This document shows positions 29,770 to 41,814 of a stretch of DNA of 60,000 nt, piece by piece (position 1 is the stretch's first letter; each line of letters starts with the position of its first letter). Both the position numbers and the translations under genes were made by a program. The DNA lies in contig NC_079878.1 in NCBI RefSeq assembly GCF_029227915.1, positions 14,448,001 to 14,508,000 of the forward strand. Direction: 5' to 3'. Origin of the DNA: Hydractinia symbiolongicarpus (lineage: Eukaryota; Cnidaria; Hydrozoa; Anthoathecata; Hydractiniidae). Below the pieces are notes generated by a model. The model was not told where the DNA came from, did no database searches, and saw only the letters and a program-made list of their open reading frames with translations.

Positions 29770-30669
29770 AGAAAAAAAGATTAGACTAGACATCATTCAT
29801 TCATTTTTTTAAAACACTGTTTTATAAAAACGAATGAAAAAAATGTGCAATCAACAAGAAACACGTCCAAACAACTTTTTTGTATAAATTGATGCACGTA
29901 AAAAGTGAATATCTTTGAACACAAAAATTGTTCATTTTATAATAAGAACAACTTTGGGTTTGAGCTTAAGGTCTTTTAACCTGTTTCATTTTATTTTTAA
30001 TGCTATTCGTGTTTTAAAAAAATTTATTCATTATAAATAATGATTCCATAACTTCCTATTGTCGTATAACAAAACATGTCCAATTTCATCTACCGTGAAT
30101 CTTCCCTTCGATCTTCAAAATTTCACAACATAGCTTTTTTAATCCTTGATCTATTTTTTACAGGCGTGTTAAATCTACCACTTGCAAGTTTGACAATCGC
30201 CGCGTATTCTTCCTCACCAAGCGGGTGTATATAAAATTTTTACGATAATGTTAAAGATATCAAGATAGGAAAGAATAAAATTAACTTCATCGTTAATGTT
30301 GTTGTTTATGCCAAAGTCATTCATTAAATCACACATTGAACATTGCGACGCAACCTGGTTTTTTTGCATTACGATTTTCTTTCTATTAATATCAGTCGGT
30401 GCAAAAGATGAAAAGAATAAACTAAAGTTACATGAAAAAATTGTACCAGGTTTTGCGACTGTCCTGTGCTAGAGTTTCGTAACAATAAATAAAAGGCAAG
30501 TTTTTTTCCCTCCCGAAGTTTTACAATGGATTTTCTAAATAAATATTTTCGAGAAAGGAAATTATTACAAATTGGGGCAAGCGTTATTACAAATTGAGGC
30601 AAAGTTTATTACAAATTGGGAAAGGTATTACAAGTTGGGGTAATTATTACAAATTGGGGCACAACACCC

Positions 30670-32448
30670 ATCTACTCATCGATCCTGTTGTTGAATATTT
30701 TGACTTTTTCCTCAACCGCAATACCGTCATCGTAAAGTAGTTTTGAAGTTGAAACTCTAATCTTTCACTCATATCTTCAATGATGCAAGTTGTCTGCGGA
30801 CCAGGGTTAAATAAACAATTATACAACGTAATTAAAGTAAATAATAGAATCAAAAGAAACGGCGGAAGCGACTAATATGAAAAATTATCACTATCTGTTC
30901 GTCTGAAGGAATTCTTTGGAAATTTTTAATGCAATCAAACATTTTTTTAATTACAAATTTTTCTCTAATTTTCCAAATGAAATAGATTTGCCGGCGTAAT
31001 TGGCGTTATCAAACATCTAAAAAAACACCGTATTCGGTCTGTGTGTCCTTAAAAAATATTGCATGCTACAAAAACACGAAATGCGATATATAAAGGACGG
31101 GTGAACCCGTGAATTTATCCACGGGTTATCGACTAGTCTCTTTAATAATACCCGTATTTTGTCTGAGTTAGAAAGACGTGCTATGGAAACACGAATATTA
31201 AAGGCGATATATTTTTATCCACTTTGTTGCGACGGGTAAATTTTAGTTGATTTTTGCACGGGGTATCGACTAGTTTCTATAATAATAGCCGTATTCTGTC
31301 TGTCTCTGCGCAAAATGTTATATGCAGCATATAAAGGACGGGCGAACCCGTGGATTTATCGAAGGGGCCATTGAATAGCCGTATTCTGTTTAAAAGGGTT
31401 GCGCACAACTTTATTTCGGAAAATCCCTGCAGAACTTGATTTTCACGGAGGAAAAAATATGATACAATCTGAGCTATCGTTAATAGCATATTAAAAGCTG
31501 CCGCGTTGAGTGTGTTTTTGTTAACGTTTTTTTGACTTCTAAAAGCTTTTTATTCTTGTCTTTATGTGTTTTTACATGTCAAGGTAAATATATTGTCACG
31601 TTTTTTAGCCACATACAAATCTTGTACTCACCAATTTTAAGATTTTGGCTACAAACGTAGATTTCGAGGGAGCATTCTTAAAAGGCAGCTAGCTAGCCTT
31701 ATTATTCAGTTTGTTTTCATTTATAAATTTTCCTAAGCTTAAAAATTCGATTGAGCCGAAATGCAACTTATAAAAGACGGGCGTGGATTTTTCCACGGGT
31801 TACCAACTAGTCTATTTATTGTTTCGTCCATATGTTGTTTAAAATAGCTGATTACAGCTGTATTTCGAAATACCCGCACAGTAAAATTTTAATATTTGAA
31901 TTCTATCATGTTCCATTATGTTTCAGAATTAAAAAGTAATTGAATGTTTGTATGCTACACTCTCTTTAATCCGAATATCTCCGTAAATCGAATACCTTCA
32001 AATTCGAACAAATCAGACAAAAAAGCTAAAAAATAAGAACAGCCGACCTCAGGCAAGATTTTACTGCTTCTTACAAAAAAAAGTGTAGGATAATGATAAC
32101 ACTATACTAACTAAAGATCCCTTAGTATATGTTTTAGACCAAATGAAAGTTTTCTTAACTTGTTTTCAGTGTTTACAAATATTTGGCGGGAGAACAGAAG
32201 GTTCTAAATTGAAATTGAAAATATATAGTTAGTATATACATAGTCATTAGAAAAAGAAATAGTCTGGAGAAGCGCGCGGCTCCATTGTTTATGTTTTTGT
32301 CAGCAGAATATCACTCGTACCCAGTGCTTTCACTGCACGCTCGTGTCGAAAAATGGCGCATTTAAGTGGTTAGTTACTGTAAACATAACAAACATTTAAA
32401 CAGAAATATTTTCAACATGCTTATAGCACTCATCTGTAACCAGTTTAC
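30670..32448. other. Non-coding stretch rich in hairpin-repeat copies
   Basis: No gene seen. The hairpin repeat family (31,020-31,400 and 31,764-31,813) and a linked conserved block around GATTTTGGCTACAAACGTAG (31,641-31,668, repeated at 39,354-39,380) occupy its centre. Confidence 0.5.
31020..31400. repeat. Three imperfect units of a hairpin repeat family
   Basis: Successive units share CCGTATTCTGTCTG, ACACGAAATGCGATATATAA, GGACGGGCGAACCCGTGG, TCCACGGG and ATCGACTAGTCTC. GAACCCGTGG and CCACGGGTT form a stem. The second unit is the most degraded. The same family appears at 31,764-31,813, 38,945-39,070, 39,560-39,690 and, reversed, inside both 711-bp repeats (52,487-52,620 and 53,735-53,867). 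Confidence 0.8.
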
Positions 32449-32808
32449 TTACACTTGTGTATAATTCTTAAAGTAAAACGGATGGAGCTTGGTTTCAGGA
32501 GTAGGGAGGCTGTCGTCATTTAACTGGTTCTGTGGCTGACGATGTTTCATATTTCGGTTTCTTGTGAGTCCCCGTTGTGTTTTGCATGTTTTGGAGCAAA
32601 TATCACAGGAAAAATAGCTTTTAGAAGGGTCGTCAACTATTTCTTCAACAATTTCGGACAATTCTTCAGTTAAATAACAATTTTTCTCTAATAATAAATA
32701 TTTATTAATAACAGCCAAGATTGCTTCAAAATCATCTTCACCAAAGTAATCCGCTTTAAGGAAAACATATCTGCTTGTGAACAATAGGAACGCGTTATGG
32801 ACGGCCAA
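32449..32808 (-). CDS. Exon with a degenerate C2H2 zinc finger
   Basis: Minus frame with an acidic middle (LTEELSEIVEEIVDD) followed by YFSCDICSKTCKTQRGLTRN and MKH. The finger has both Cys and the last His, but the first zinc His is Asn. It ends at a GTAAGT donor near 32,450 (after FKNYT), so it looks like an internal or first exon. The true start is unclear: the leading codon is TTG and a stop lies just upstream. The finger followed by HPFYFKNY recalls cnidarian repeat-derived proteins, from memory. No other exons were found. Confidence 0.4.
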   Translation of the reverse strand: MAVHNAFLLFTSRYVFLKADYFGEDDFEAILAVINKYLLLEKNCYLTEELSEIVEEIVDDPSKSYFSCDICSKTCKTQRGLTRNRNMKHRQPQNQLNDDSLPTPETKLHPFYFKNYTQV

Positions 32809-35456
32809 GAATTACTAGACTATCTCTTTTTCTTATGACTATGGTATATATGTATGAAAATAAAGTCGTGTGACCCGAAAAACAGTATCACGAAATTTAA
32901 ATGTTATAAAACCAAACAGACAAAAATAAAATCTAAATCTGAATCTATAGACATAGATTACTTTAAAATTGTTTTCGGTCTGGATAATGTGTACTAAGTT
33001 TAAAAGTTATACAGATTTCTAAGAAACCGAAAGTTTTAAATCAGGATGGCGTAGTAATACCAATCTTTTAAAAGGTCTGACATACTTCGCACATTTCTAA
33101 CTATTAATTGCAGAGCTGCATCTTCTTTTTTTAATGAAAAAAGATAAGAGGTATATTTTATCAAAAACATGATTTTGACACAACAAAGATACCCTTATCG
33201 ACATATATACAAGAAGATATGAAATAATGTCTGCTCCGTTGAAAACGTCAATTTCTACAAAGTCTCTCAATTTGTCAGAATAACCTATTTCATATTCGTC
33301 CGATTTCCAAGCATAAATGTTAATAGGATGATTGATGGGAGCCACGTGTATAAGAACTTCTTACAATTTCACAGCTTTATAACTGTTTCCTAATTTAATT
33401 TTCTAATGCATAATTTCAGCAGAATGAGTCAAATAAAAAAATATCAATTTGAAAATTGGTCTCTCTGAAACAACTGGCTGCAACAACAGAACAGATTGTA
33501 AAGTACGGGTCTTTGTTCTTGAAACTTCCTTTTTATCGTCGCTTTAAAACTTAAGCGTCAAAAAACGGAATTAAAGATTTTTTAAAAAAATTCTTGACTT
33601 GTGGACCGACAAATGATGTAAAACAGCTGTAAAGTACAGTCTTAATGCTAAGAAATAAGGTCTGCGTATTTCACATTTCAGGGCACGTTGTAAAGTCTGC
33701 TTTGTAAGTACTCAATTTAATTTAGCATTTCAAAGCATTAAACTTAGTGGCATGTAGTTGCTGCGGTCGTTACTATGCAACGGGATGGCTGCAAAAATAA
33801 TGCTGTATTGCACAATATAAACCAAAATTCAATATAAGCAGTACTTTCCGTCGCATTCTAAAATAAATTTAAAAGGTCATTCTTGATATTTGATCATTTC
33901 TCTTAGAACCTTAAACACCTCCTAAATACATTACTATGAATCTTTAAAGCAATCAAACGAAAGTCTAACAAATTCTTTTTTTTTCTGACTAGTGCCCATA
34001 TTTTGCAGCCAGCTGCACGTAAAATACTTTTGTGTCATGAAATAAAATACTAAATTAATGTTAAAAATAATTCAAATTCCTTTAATTTTCTTCTAACATA
34101 TCTTTACTTTCCTCACCAAGGAAACCAGACTGATCTCTGCTTCTCTATAGCAGATATGCACTGTTAGAAAAACATACATAAGCTTGGATTTGATGTCGTG
34201 TACAGATTGTCAAGTTTTATCTAATGTTGACTAGTAATCACAGTAATTGTTTGCTTCTAGCAAATTTTAAATAAGGTTACCGGGCGGACATTAAGACACT
34301 TATAAACAAACCAACTACCAACAAAATCCTTTTTTTAGTCAATAATAGCTGATACAGAAACAAGCTGTGACGATTGATAAATAGTTGTTTAGCGATTCAA
34401 GTTCAACATTTAAAACACGTAAGAGCAGTGTTTATTTGATATATATGTAGTTTTTATAAGTCTGTGTGTGTGTTTCTTTATAGTTCATTGTTTTTTAGTC
34501 TTTGACTAAGGGTTCTAGTTCCGTATGTGTTAGAAATTGTAGGCGTGAACTATGTTAATCGAGATTTAAAGAACTGTGTATAATCTACGTAAAAACCCAT
34601 GAGCGTGTGCTGTAGCCTGATTCGAAAACTCTTAATTTAAACAAATTTTTTGTTTCTTTGGATGTTCATAGTGTGCGTGCGTCGATCAAAATAAATGTTT
34701 ACTTATTTTTTAATCTGCTGAACTAAAAATGAGACAGGGAAGACAGGGAAAACACAAGAACTTCGACTAGCAGTGTGTCATCTTAGTGTTATAAGAACCG
34801 TGTGCTATCGGTAACCGTAACACCACGTATTATATCTGAATCTCATACGAACTACATTACAACTACTAAATATATATAATCTATACATTTCCAACTTTCT
34901 AACTACGCCAGATGCGAAAAACTCCATTCTATGGGGGAAACATATCTTTACAGCCAATTCTTCAGCCACCAACCCTCCAATGGCAAGGATACCGTTAAAT
35001 AAAACGATGCTTATATTAGGTAGGCAAACAGTTGGAATGTTTACGGTTTGAGAACTAATTGAGAGATGTGAGAGCTTTCATGCCTTGTACGCCCTTTAAA
35101 AACTTACAACCACGTGACTTGCCTTGGCTGTACATACGAAAATGAATTATATTTTTACATAAGAGATTTAAAAGAGCGTGTCTTTTTGCAGATTTTAAAA
35201 AGGACATAAAGAGTAACGTTGTCGCAAAAAAAGTATTCTACTTTACGCTATATTTTGACACAAAGCTCATAATTGTGTATTCAAAGTTTTACCAACATTA
35301 CTTAGCACGCGATTGGACATAACAAAGAGTATTCTGAGCAGTGGTTGTTAAGAAGCTTAGCTGCTAATTTTTAATGAAATAAATACATAAAAAAATAGTT
35401 GCTTTAATTACATATGGCTTTGTAATTAAAAAAAATATTTTTTGTGTGTTTTCAGG
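32809..35456. other. Upstream region of the gremlin-like gene
   Basis: No gene recognised. The acceptor TTTTCAG at 35,454-35,455 shows that a 5'UTR exon must lie somewhere in this stretch, but I cannot place it. A block at 35,094-35,149 containing CACGTG resembles 26,385-26,438. Confidence 0.5.
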
Positions 35457-35873
35457 ATGAATATCGTTCCACTATTACTGCTGCAGTTAACAACAATTTT
35501 TGTCACAGGTTTGGAGAAATCTCCCATCAAGGAATTACGAACTAAAGCTCCCGACGTAGCTTTGCCGAACCTTAAGTGGCAGCCAGAAACAAAAGAAAAC
35601 TGTCGACATCAATATTTTAGAAAGCCCATACTCGTTCCAAATTGTGAACCTAAGTTTGTAAGAAATAAGGTTTGTTTTGGACAATGCAATTCTATTTACA
35701 TACCGCAGGTGGGTAAAAATTTTAAAGATTGTAAAGCTTGTATTCCAAGTGAATGGACAAACAAGACTATAACGTTAAAATGTCAGATTGATGGAGTAAA
35801 GAAGAATGTATATCAGAATCTAACTTTGGTTCACCGCTGTCGTTGTCAAGAAGTAGAATGCAATCGAAGGTAA
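35457..35873 (+). CDS. Secreted DAN/gremlin-like cystine-knot protein
   Basis: Members of the DAN family are secreted cystine-knot proteins, many of which bind and block BMPs extracellularly. The frame gives 138 residues. A signal peptide (MNIVPLLLLQLTTIFVTG) is followed by a short linker and a knot with Cys at 49, 63, 73, 77, 92, 95, 109, 128, 130 and 135. CFGQC (73-77) and the CRC pair (128-130) are the C-x-G-x-C and C-x-C halves of the knot. FGQCNSIYIP is the gremlin/DAN hallmark. N-glycosylation sequons occur at Asn102 and Asn121. The ATG follows a splice acceptor (TTTTCAG) by one base, so a 5'UTR exon lies upstream and the whole protein sits in one exon. Exact orthology (gremlin, DAN, cerberus) is not decided. 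Confidence 0.85.
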   Translation: MNIVPLLLLQLTTIFVTGLEKSPIKELRTKAPDVALPNLKWQPETKENCRHQYFRKPILVPNCEPKFVRNKVCFGQCNSIYIPQVGKNFKDCKACIPSEWTNKTITLKCQIDGVKKNVYQNLTLVHRCRCQEVECNRR

Positions 35874-37405
35874 TATTCTAAAGAAAAAGAATTTGCTGCT
35901 TATATCTTACTGAGATTATAGTTTACGCAGATATATATCAATGGTCGTAGATTATTGGTTGAAATTTCAAAAAGATGAACAAAAATACATTATTTATTCT
36001 TTCAAGATACTGTTGTTTAATATTATTATTTTTGAGATTTTCATAGGTAGATAGGTACGGATGATCTAGGCAACATTTTCCGTATATCTCGAAATATTTC
36101 TTGCAGTAATAGACACTTTTTTTACGAAGATCTATCGCATAATTTAATTGTGGTGCAGCAATAATTTTTCACCTAGGTGACATTTCTTTTATATCTGAGA
36201 TTCAAATCTGTATGCTCCAACTGCTCCAAGTACTCCGGTGACCAAAAAATAAATAAATAACACAGAACCGAATCCAAGTGCTCCGACATTTTAATGTGGT
36301 TTAAAAATATAGCTTATATTTTCTGCATAATTCTTGCAATTTAATTTTTAATTTAAATGTCATTTTTATTTTTTTTCGGAAGAGACGGCAACCTGACGTA
36401 TGGCGCTTGCATCAATCGCACATATCCTCCTCATATATTCTGTAAATATAAACCGTAGTCTTCGCATTCATCTCATAAGTGTTAAATGACATCCCGCTTT
36501 CACTTTTAATCAAGTCATGTTTACATTTGAAGCTGTCCTGTTTTTTATTTTTCCATATATTTAAGTTCCGTCTCCCGTGGTTTTTTAATTTTGTAAAGTA
36601 TTCCAAATGGTTTTTCACTGCAAGAGTTTCACTAGCGAAAAAATGTGCGCCAAAGAAATGGGTTTTCGGAGCTAGAAGGCCTTGACCGTAGTAAGTCAAA
36701 TTATTAGTTCTGAGTGCTCTAAATGCACCAAGTAAACTGCTTCTCAAGGAGTTCATCCAGATTCGATTCTGAATGCCCCAAATTACCAAAGAAATGGTAA
36801 TTAGAGCACTTGAAGCATTCAGAACAGATACTTGTGTTCGACAGAAAAAGCCCCCTAGTAGTCTAGAAGGCCGTTGTAGTTCAAAGAAGGCAATGTAATG
36901 CATTTTAATGATTGCATGCTAAAGACCAGGAAGATAGATCCGTTGGCACAATATAAGTGCCAATGGCAATGCCAACAACATACAGTATTTCTTATTCGTT
37001 TTTACTTTGATGTATAATTTTAAACAACAAAAGTTTCGTCTTTTATTTTATTACCTGACTGATACTAAAACCAGTTAGATTTCATTGGTCGACGGCTTGT
37101 TTTAATAGAGTTTTGTATGGAGCTATCCAGCAAAGCCATTATTAAAATAGTACCCATGAAAATGTAAACAAATGTAAAGAGACTTTATAAATAATATTTT
37201 ACAACACGTTAAATTCAAATCTAAAAATGTTGGAGGATATTATAGAAAAAAAAGACTTCTTTACTTTTCTGATCTAGTGTCTGAAATACACCCTTTCAGT
37301 TTCAAATTCTTACCTTTGGTTTAGCTACTGCATATTACCTGTTTAGAAAATTACTGCGACCGGTAATAAGGAAGTGGAGATAAAATAGTTATTAAGTCAG
37401 TAGTT
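35874..37405. other. 3' flank of the gremlin-like gene, no gene seen
   Basis: AT-rich. The 163-codon minus-strand frame at 36412-36903 overlaps imperfect inverted repeats (AGTGCTCTAAATGC / TTAGAGCACTTG) and shows no family motif, so I treat it as repeat sequence. Confidence 0.45.
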
Positions 37406-38260
37406 TATCTCAATGACAGCATAATTGCTACATCTTTTTTTGCCGCATGTATAAAGGCAACTAAATTAACTACACGAGATTTAACAAACCCAGGTTTTGT
37501 GATCAATTACGAAAAAAGTAACTTAGAGCCTAGACAAGAATGTCAATGGTTGACACTGTTATTAATACAACCACTATGAAATTTAACGGCCTAGAAAGAA
37601 AAATAAGTAAGTTTTTTATAATGATAGAATCAATACTATGTGAAGATACCACAAGCGCGCAACTATTATCGAAAGTAACAGGCCAATTGTCTGCTACGCA
37701 CTTGTCTTTTGGTTCTTTCGGCTGTTTACGAGAAAACTTTACTCGATGATTGAGAGCAGAGTTTTATGATATTAACCTATGGAAATTAATTCCGATGAAA
37801 GGCAATAATTGGAGTTCTGGCTGTATAATATCTGTGTGAACAATGGTTATTCTTTTTAATAAAAAAAAACAATACCGCAGATTCTGTTAATTGATGCAAG
37901 CTAAAAATCTTAGGAAGCTTTATGTTAAAAAGGGTGGGAAAGCTGTTATACATGGCAAGTTTAATAATACGGAGATGAAGACAAATTTGACCGAACGCGA
38001 ACTATTAGCAATAAAATATTCTATGCAATCTTTTGCACACCTGTTAAAATATAAATCTGCCTAAAGAATTCTAGAAAATGGCAGTCCGAAATCCCATTTA
38101 GGTTCTATAGCTGTCGGTATTTTTAAAATTTGTGTACAAAACAATATTAAAATTGCACCAAAATGGATTCCAAGAAAATTATAGCTGAAAAATTAAGCAA
38201 ACTGATCTACACAGATGATTGGTCCATCGATAAATTTTCTTTCACGCGTATTATGTGCGT
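37405..38260 (+). mobile_element. Second DIRS-like fragment (RT tail and RNase H)
   Basis: Plus-strand pieces in order: an RT thumb-side segment (DLTNPGFVINYEKSNLEPRQ, about 37,480-37,540), a connection segment (LLSKVTGQLSATHLSFGSFG, 37,660-37,720), RNase H (NLTERELLAIKYSMQSFAHL and SIAVGIFKICVQN, 37,985-38,145) and the start of the region leading to the recombinase (SKLIYTDDWSID, 38,190-38,225). Stops and shifts separate them. It is on the opposite strand to the 14.9-17.8 kb copy but clearly the same family. Confidence 0.72.
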
Positions 38261-40408
38261 ACATTTCGTTCGAGGCTTAGTGTTGCGTTTCGTGTCTCTA
38301 ACGAAATATGGTGATCCAAGTAAAACAAAATACGTCGAATGTATCGTTTCTTTCTTGAATTGCTCAAATAACACAATATTCCCAGGCTCACAAAATTACC
38401 AAACCACAAAGATATCAATATCACTGATAACACGTGTTGATAAGACTTCACTGCACATCTGTCCGCTTACGCAAATTCTACACACCAGTTGTGTGACTGT
38501 GCGCATGTGTACAGAAACAAGCAAATGGCGAACGCACACAGGAGAAAGCCACACAGAGAAAGCACCCAAAAGGGGAAAGCCACTGAAAAGACTACAAACG
38601 CAACATTAGCATGACCTGCTTTTGCCTGAGAAAAAGACAAAGTGCGGGTATTACTAATCTGGAGATATATTCGTGTCTACTATCTAAAAGGAGACAACCA
38701 CTAGCATACATAGGGTGTTGGCTCGCCATAGAGAAGCCACTTGTTTACGATTAGTAATATCAGTAATTTGTTACCATGAAGAAAATATTTCAGTTACAGT
38801 TACAGTTAAAGTTATTTCGTAAACCAATGATCGTGTCAATGTTACAGCTTGTTTTTTTGCATCATGGCTACTTTTATGACTATTAATGTTTATGTATTAA
38901 AATTTCATTAGTTCGCCATTGCGTAGGCGCACTGACTTCCATTTCTCTACTAATAATAAACGTATTCTGTCTGTGTGTCTGCAAGAAAAATGTCGTGCTA
39001 CAGAAACACGAAATGCGATTTTTTAAGAACGGGCAGACCCGTGGATTTTTTCACGGGCGAATGCTTGGTCTTTTTAATAACATTTTGTGTGCTCGAAAGA
39101 TTGCGGCTCAGCTATATTTCAAAAGATCCCAGCAGAATTCAACTTTTAGGGTCTTCGTTTTGGCTTAATTTCGAAATCAAGGTAGGATAGTTTGGTTAGG
39201 AAGTGCTGATGTGAGGCTAGTAGCTCTCTTACTTACCTTTGTCTCTTCTAAACACCTCCTTTCTATAAAATATTTATTTTCTGTATGTTTTCACATGTTA
39301 AGATGAACATATTATCACATTTTCTAGCTATGTAGAAGTCTTAAACAAATTTTAAGATTTTGGCTACAAACGTAGATTTCGAAAAGGGTATTACGCCTGC
39401 ATACGCATGCGTGACACGGTTTACCTGAGTTTAGCGCTCAGTCCGGTTATATTCTGGACTTTTACCGAAACTTCTTCCGCAACATAAAAAATATCCAACT
39501 GTTTGACATGCTAACAACGGGTTGTAAACTGTGTTTTTTATTTTGACTAAAGTGTTTGGGAAAGGTCCCCGACTAGTCCCTATATTATTACCCGTAGTCT
39601 GTTTGTAATGCAAACCCGTAAATCTATTCACCAGCCCACGGTTAGTCTCTATAATAATAGCCTTCGTCTGTCTGTTTATGCGCGAGATGGTACCACAGCA
39701 GTGATGGCTTCTTGATCTTGCTGCAAAATTCATTGAAAATGTATTATTAATACTTAAAAGAGTATTTATGGTCAAGATTGTTAAAAAAACATGTATTAAA
39801 AAACAAAAACAAAATTTTAAAAGAAAAAAATTGATAAATATACTGTCACGTTTTTTATAAATCTCAAACGGAGATTTTAAGAAAGCATCCTAAAGTGAAT
39901 TGGCTGACTACCTAGCCTTATTTACTCTATTTTCTCAAGGGCTTTTATTCAATTTAATATAGGAGCTTTTTATGTAACGGACGTTGTGGCAGTTGTTAGC
40001 AAGGCAAACATAGATGAAACTCTTTATGAGTAGGAAGTATAATTTGAATCCACTACATAACAAGTATAAGTAGCATGATTTATGTACACTTCAACGAAGT
40101 AAATATTAGCTCCAGTATCACTTGAAACTTAACAAAATAAACAATAAATCAAATAAGAGATATGTGCAAATATTTTTACTAGAAGTTTTTTAAAACCAGA
40201 AAATATGAGTATAACATTACGACAAAGTCACAGGAGTGAGGATGTAAGATAAAAAGCATTACAAGGTTTTTTTGAAAGCTGAACGTTTTGTCGAAATTTT
40301 TAATTATATCTATTCAAGGTATCATTTTAAGTTCATTAAAATTAATTTTGCTTTCTAAAGCGTACTTTAGCTCTTCAGCGAAACCATAAACCTGAAGAAT
40401 ATGTAATA
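38261..40408. other. Non-coding stretch with hairpin-repeat copies
   Basis: No gene seen. It holds two further hairpin-repeat copies (38,945-39,070 and 39,560-39,690), with the linked GATTTTGGCTACAAACGTAG block at 39,354-39,380 between them. The open frame 38163-38609 starts in DIRS-like sequence and runs on without motif. Confidence 0.5.
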
Positions 40409-40546
40409 CACCAATTCAACATAGCGCGAGACCGCGTTAACAAAAAGACTGGGAGCTGTTTGGGGTAAACCAAACCGCTCTGGCAGTCACCTTGTGTTGT
40501 GAGTAAAGTAGTGACAGAAGTTGTTTGGCTTTCTAGTCTTATTAGG

Positions 40547-41580
40547 ATGGGTCCTGCGAATTGTCCTGTTGTTGGGTGTATGAATAACACAAGGAAATTG
40601 GAAAAGTGGAGGAAAAGTATTTGCACAGAGCATAATAGTCAGCCTCAAACTAAAGGAACTTGTGCCTCCTGTCAACCACCAGCATATCGCCTGTTTTGTT
40701 TTCCCAGTACCAATCGTTATTTAGCTAATCGTTTGGAATGGGAACAGAGAGTTAAGAGAGAAAAAGATGATAAATCTTCGTGGAGTCCACGTCCAAGTGA
40801 CTGGGTTTGTAGTGAGCACTTTGTGGAGGCAGAGCCAACCTGCAGTAATCTATATCCATCATTAAAACTTGGGTATGATTTTAGAGAGCCTGTTCCTCGA
40901 AGAGAACTCATTCGACAGCATCAGCCACGTCCTAAAAAGGCCAAAAAGCGTACTTTTTCACCTGGCACATCTGATCAGTTAAGTCAGGAAGACCACCAGT
41001 ATTGCAGACAAGAGAATACAGAGCCATGTCTTTCTTGTATTGAAAAGCAGGAAGTAATTAATTCCTTGAGTAAAGAACTTTCAGCTATGTCTCTTAAACT
41101 GAAAATATCTAAAAGGCGAGAAATCTTCGATAACAGAAGTCACAACTTTACATGGGTGCAAATAAAAACTGACAAAAAATGGTGTTTTTAACAGGATTGT
41201 GCAGTGTGGCTGCATTCAATACAGTATTTTCCTTAATTGAGCCAAATTTAACGGCTGTAACTATTGGCGTGGAACTAAGAGGCATCTTAGCACAAAGGTG
41301 CGGCGAAAATTTTTTAAATGTCAAAGAAAAAAAATTGTCTTTTAAAGATGAATTTGTAATTAAAGTATTCCACCAGGTGCTAGAATAAAGGCTCAAATGA
41401 CCACTGAAGAATGCAAACGTACTAAAGATGTTGCAAATTTGCGGATTCATATTGAACGAGCAATTAATCGCATGAAAACGTTTTGCATTCTCAAGTATGT
41501 GTTACCAATCACCATGCTTTAACATGCTGATCATATTCTTCGAACCTGTGCTGCGGCAAAAAAACCCGGCTTTTTTTAAA
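40547..41580 (+). pseudogene. THAP-domain/DDE transposase of ISL2EU element
   Basis: The first ATG that fits is at 40547. Residues 1 to about 110 form a THAP zinc-binding domain: CPVVGC, then a Trp-containing WEQRVK region, and DWVCSEHF, with the C-x4-C and C-x2-H ligands in place. A coiled region with Lys/Arg runs follows. The frame stops at 41191 and continues one base over as FLTGLCSVAAFNTVFSLI, the segment preceding the DDE core. After a large internal deletion near 41,370, only the C-terminus remains (KRTKDVANLRIHIERAINRM). No DDE triad can be assembled, so this copy is inactive. Confidence 0.82.
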
Positions 41581-41814
41581 GCCACATATTTATAAAAAAC
41601 ATTATTGGCAAACACAAAATTTTTTTAAATTTTTTAAATTTTGTTTTTAAGTTTTACTTTACTTTCCTCAACTTATGCATAACAAAACCTGTTTACTTAC
41701 CTTCTTACCGGAACAGTCTGAACCAAATAATATTTTTTATAAATGTGTGGCTATAAAAATAGCCTTTTTATTGTTTTTATTCCATATATACCATTTATTG
41801 TGAGAACGTGTGTT

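Larger units (their letters stand above)
28936..30669. mobile_element. DNA-transposon-like element with iteron-built inverted ends
   Basis: The left end has about ten units of a TGCCCCAATTTGTAATA-type iteron (28,936-29,150). The right end has five units in inverted orientation (30,562-30,669). The outermost about 90 bp of both ends are collinear when one is reversed, starting TGTTGTGCCCCAATTTG. The interior holds a minus-strand exon with acidic repeats and a long perfect hairpin. The superfamily is not recognised and no clear target duplication is visible. Confidence 0.7.

Noticed and set aside
36412-36903. Longest single unspliced minus-strand frame outside recognised elements (163 codons)
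   Set aside because: No family motif. It overlaps imperfect inverted repeats, and codon composition looks like translated repeat. No splice signals support it.
38163-38609. 148-codon plus-strand frame starting with ATG
   Set aside because: The first codons overlap the DIRS-like fragment in part. The rest has no motif and the homologous reading changes frame, so it is not an independent gene.
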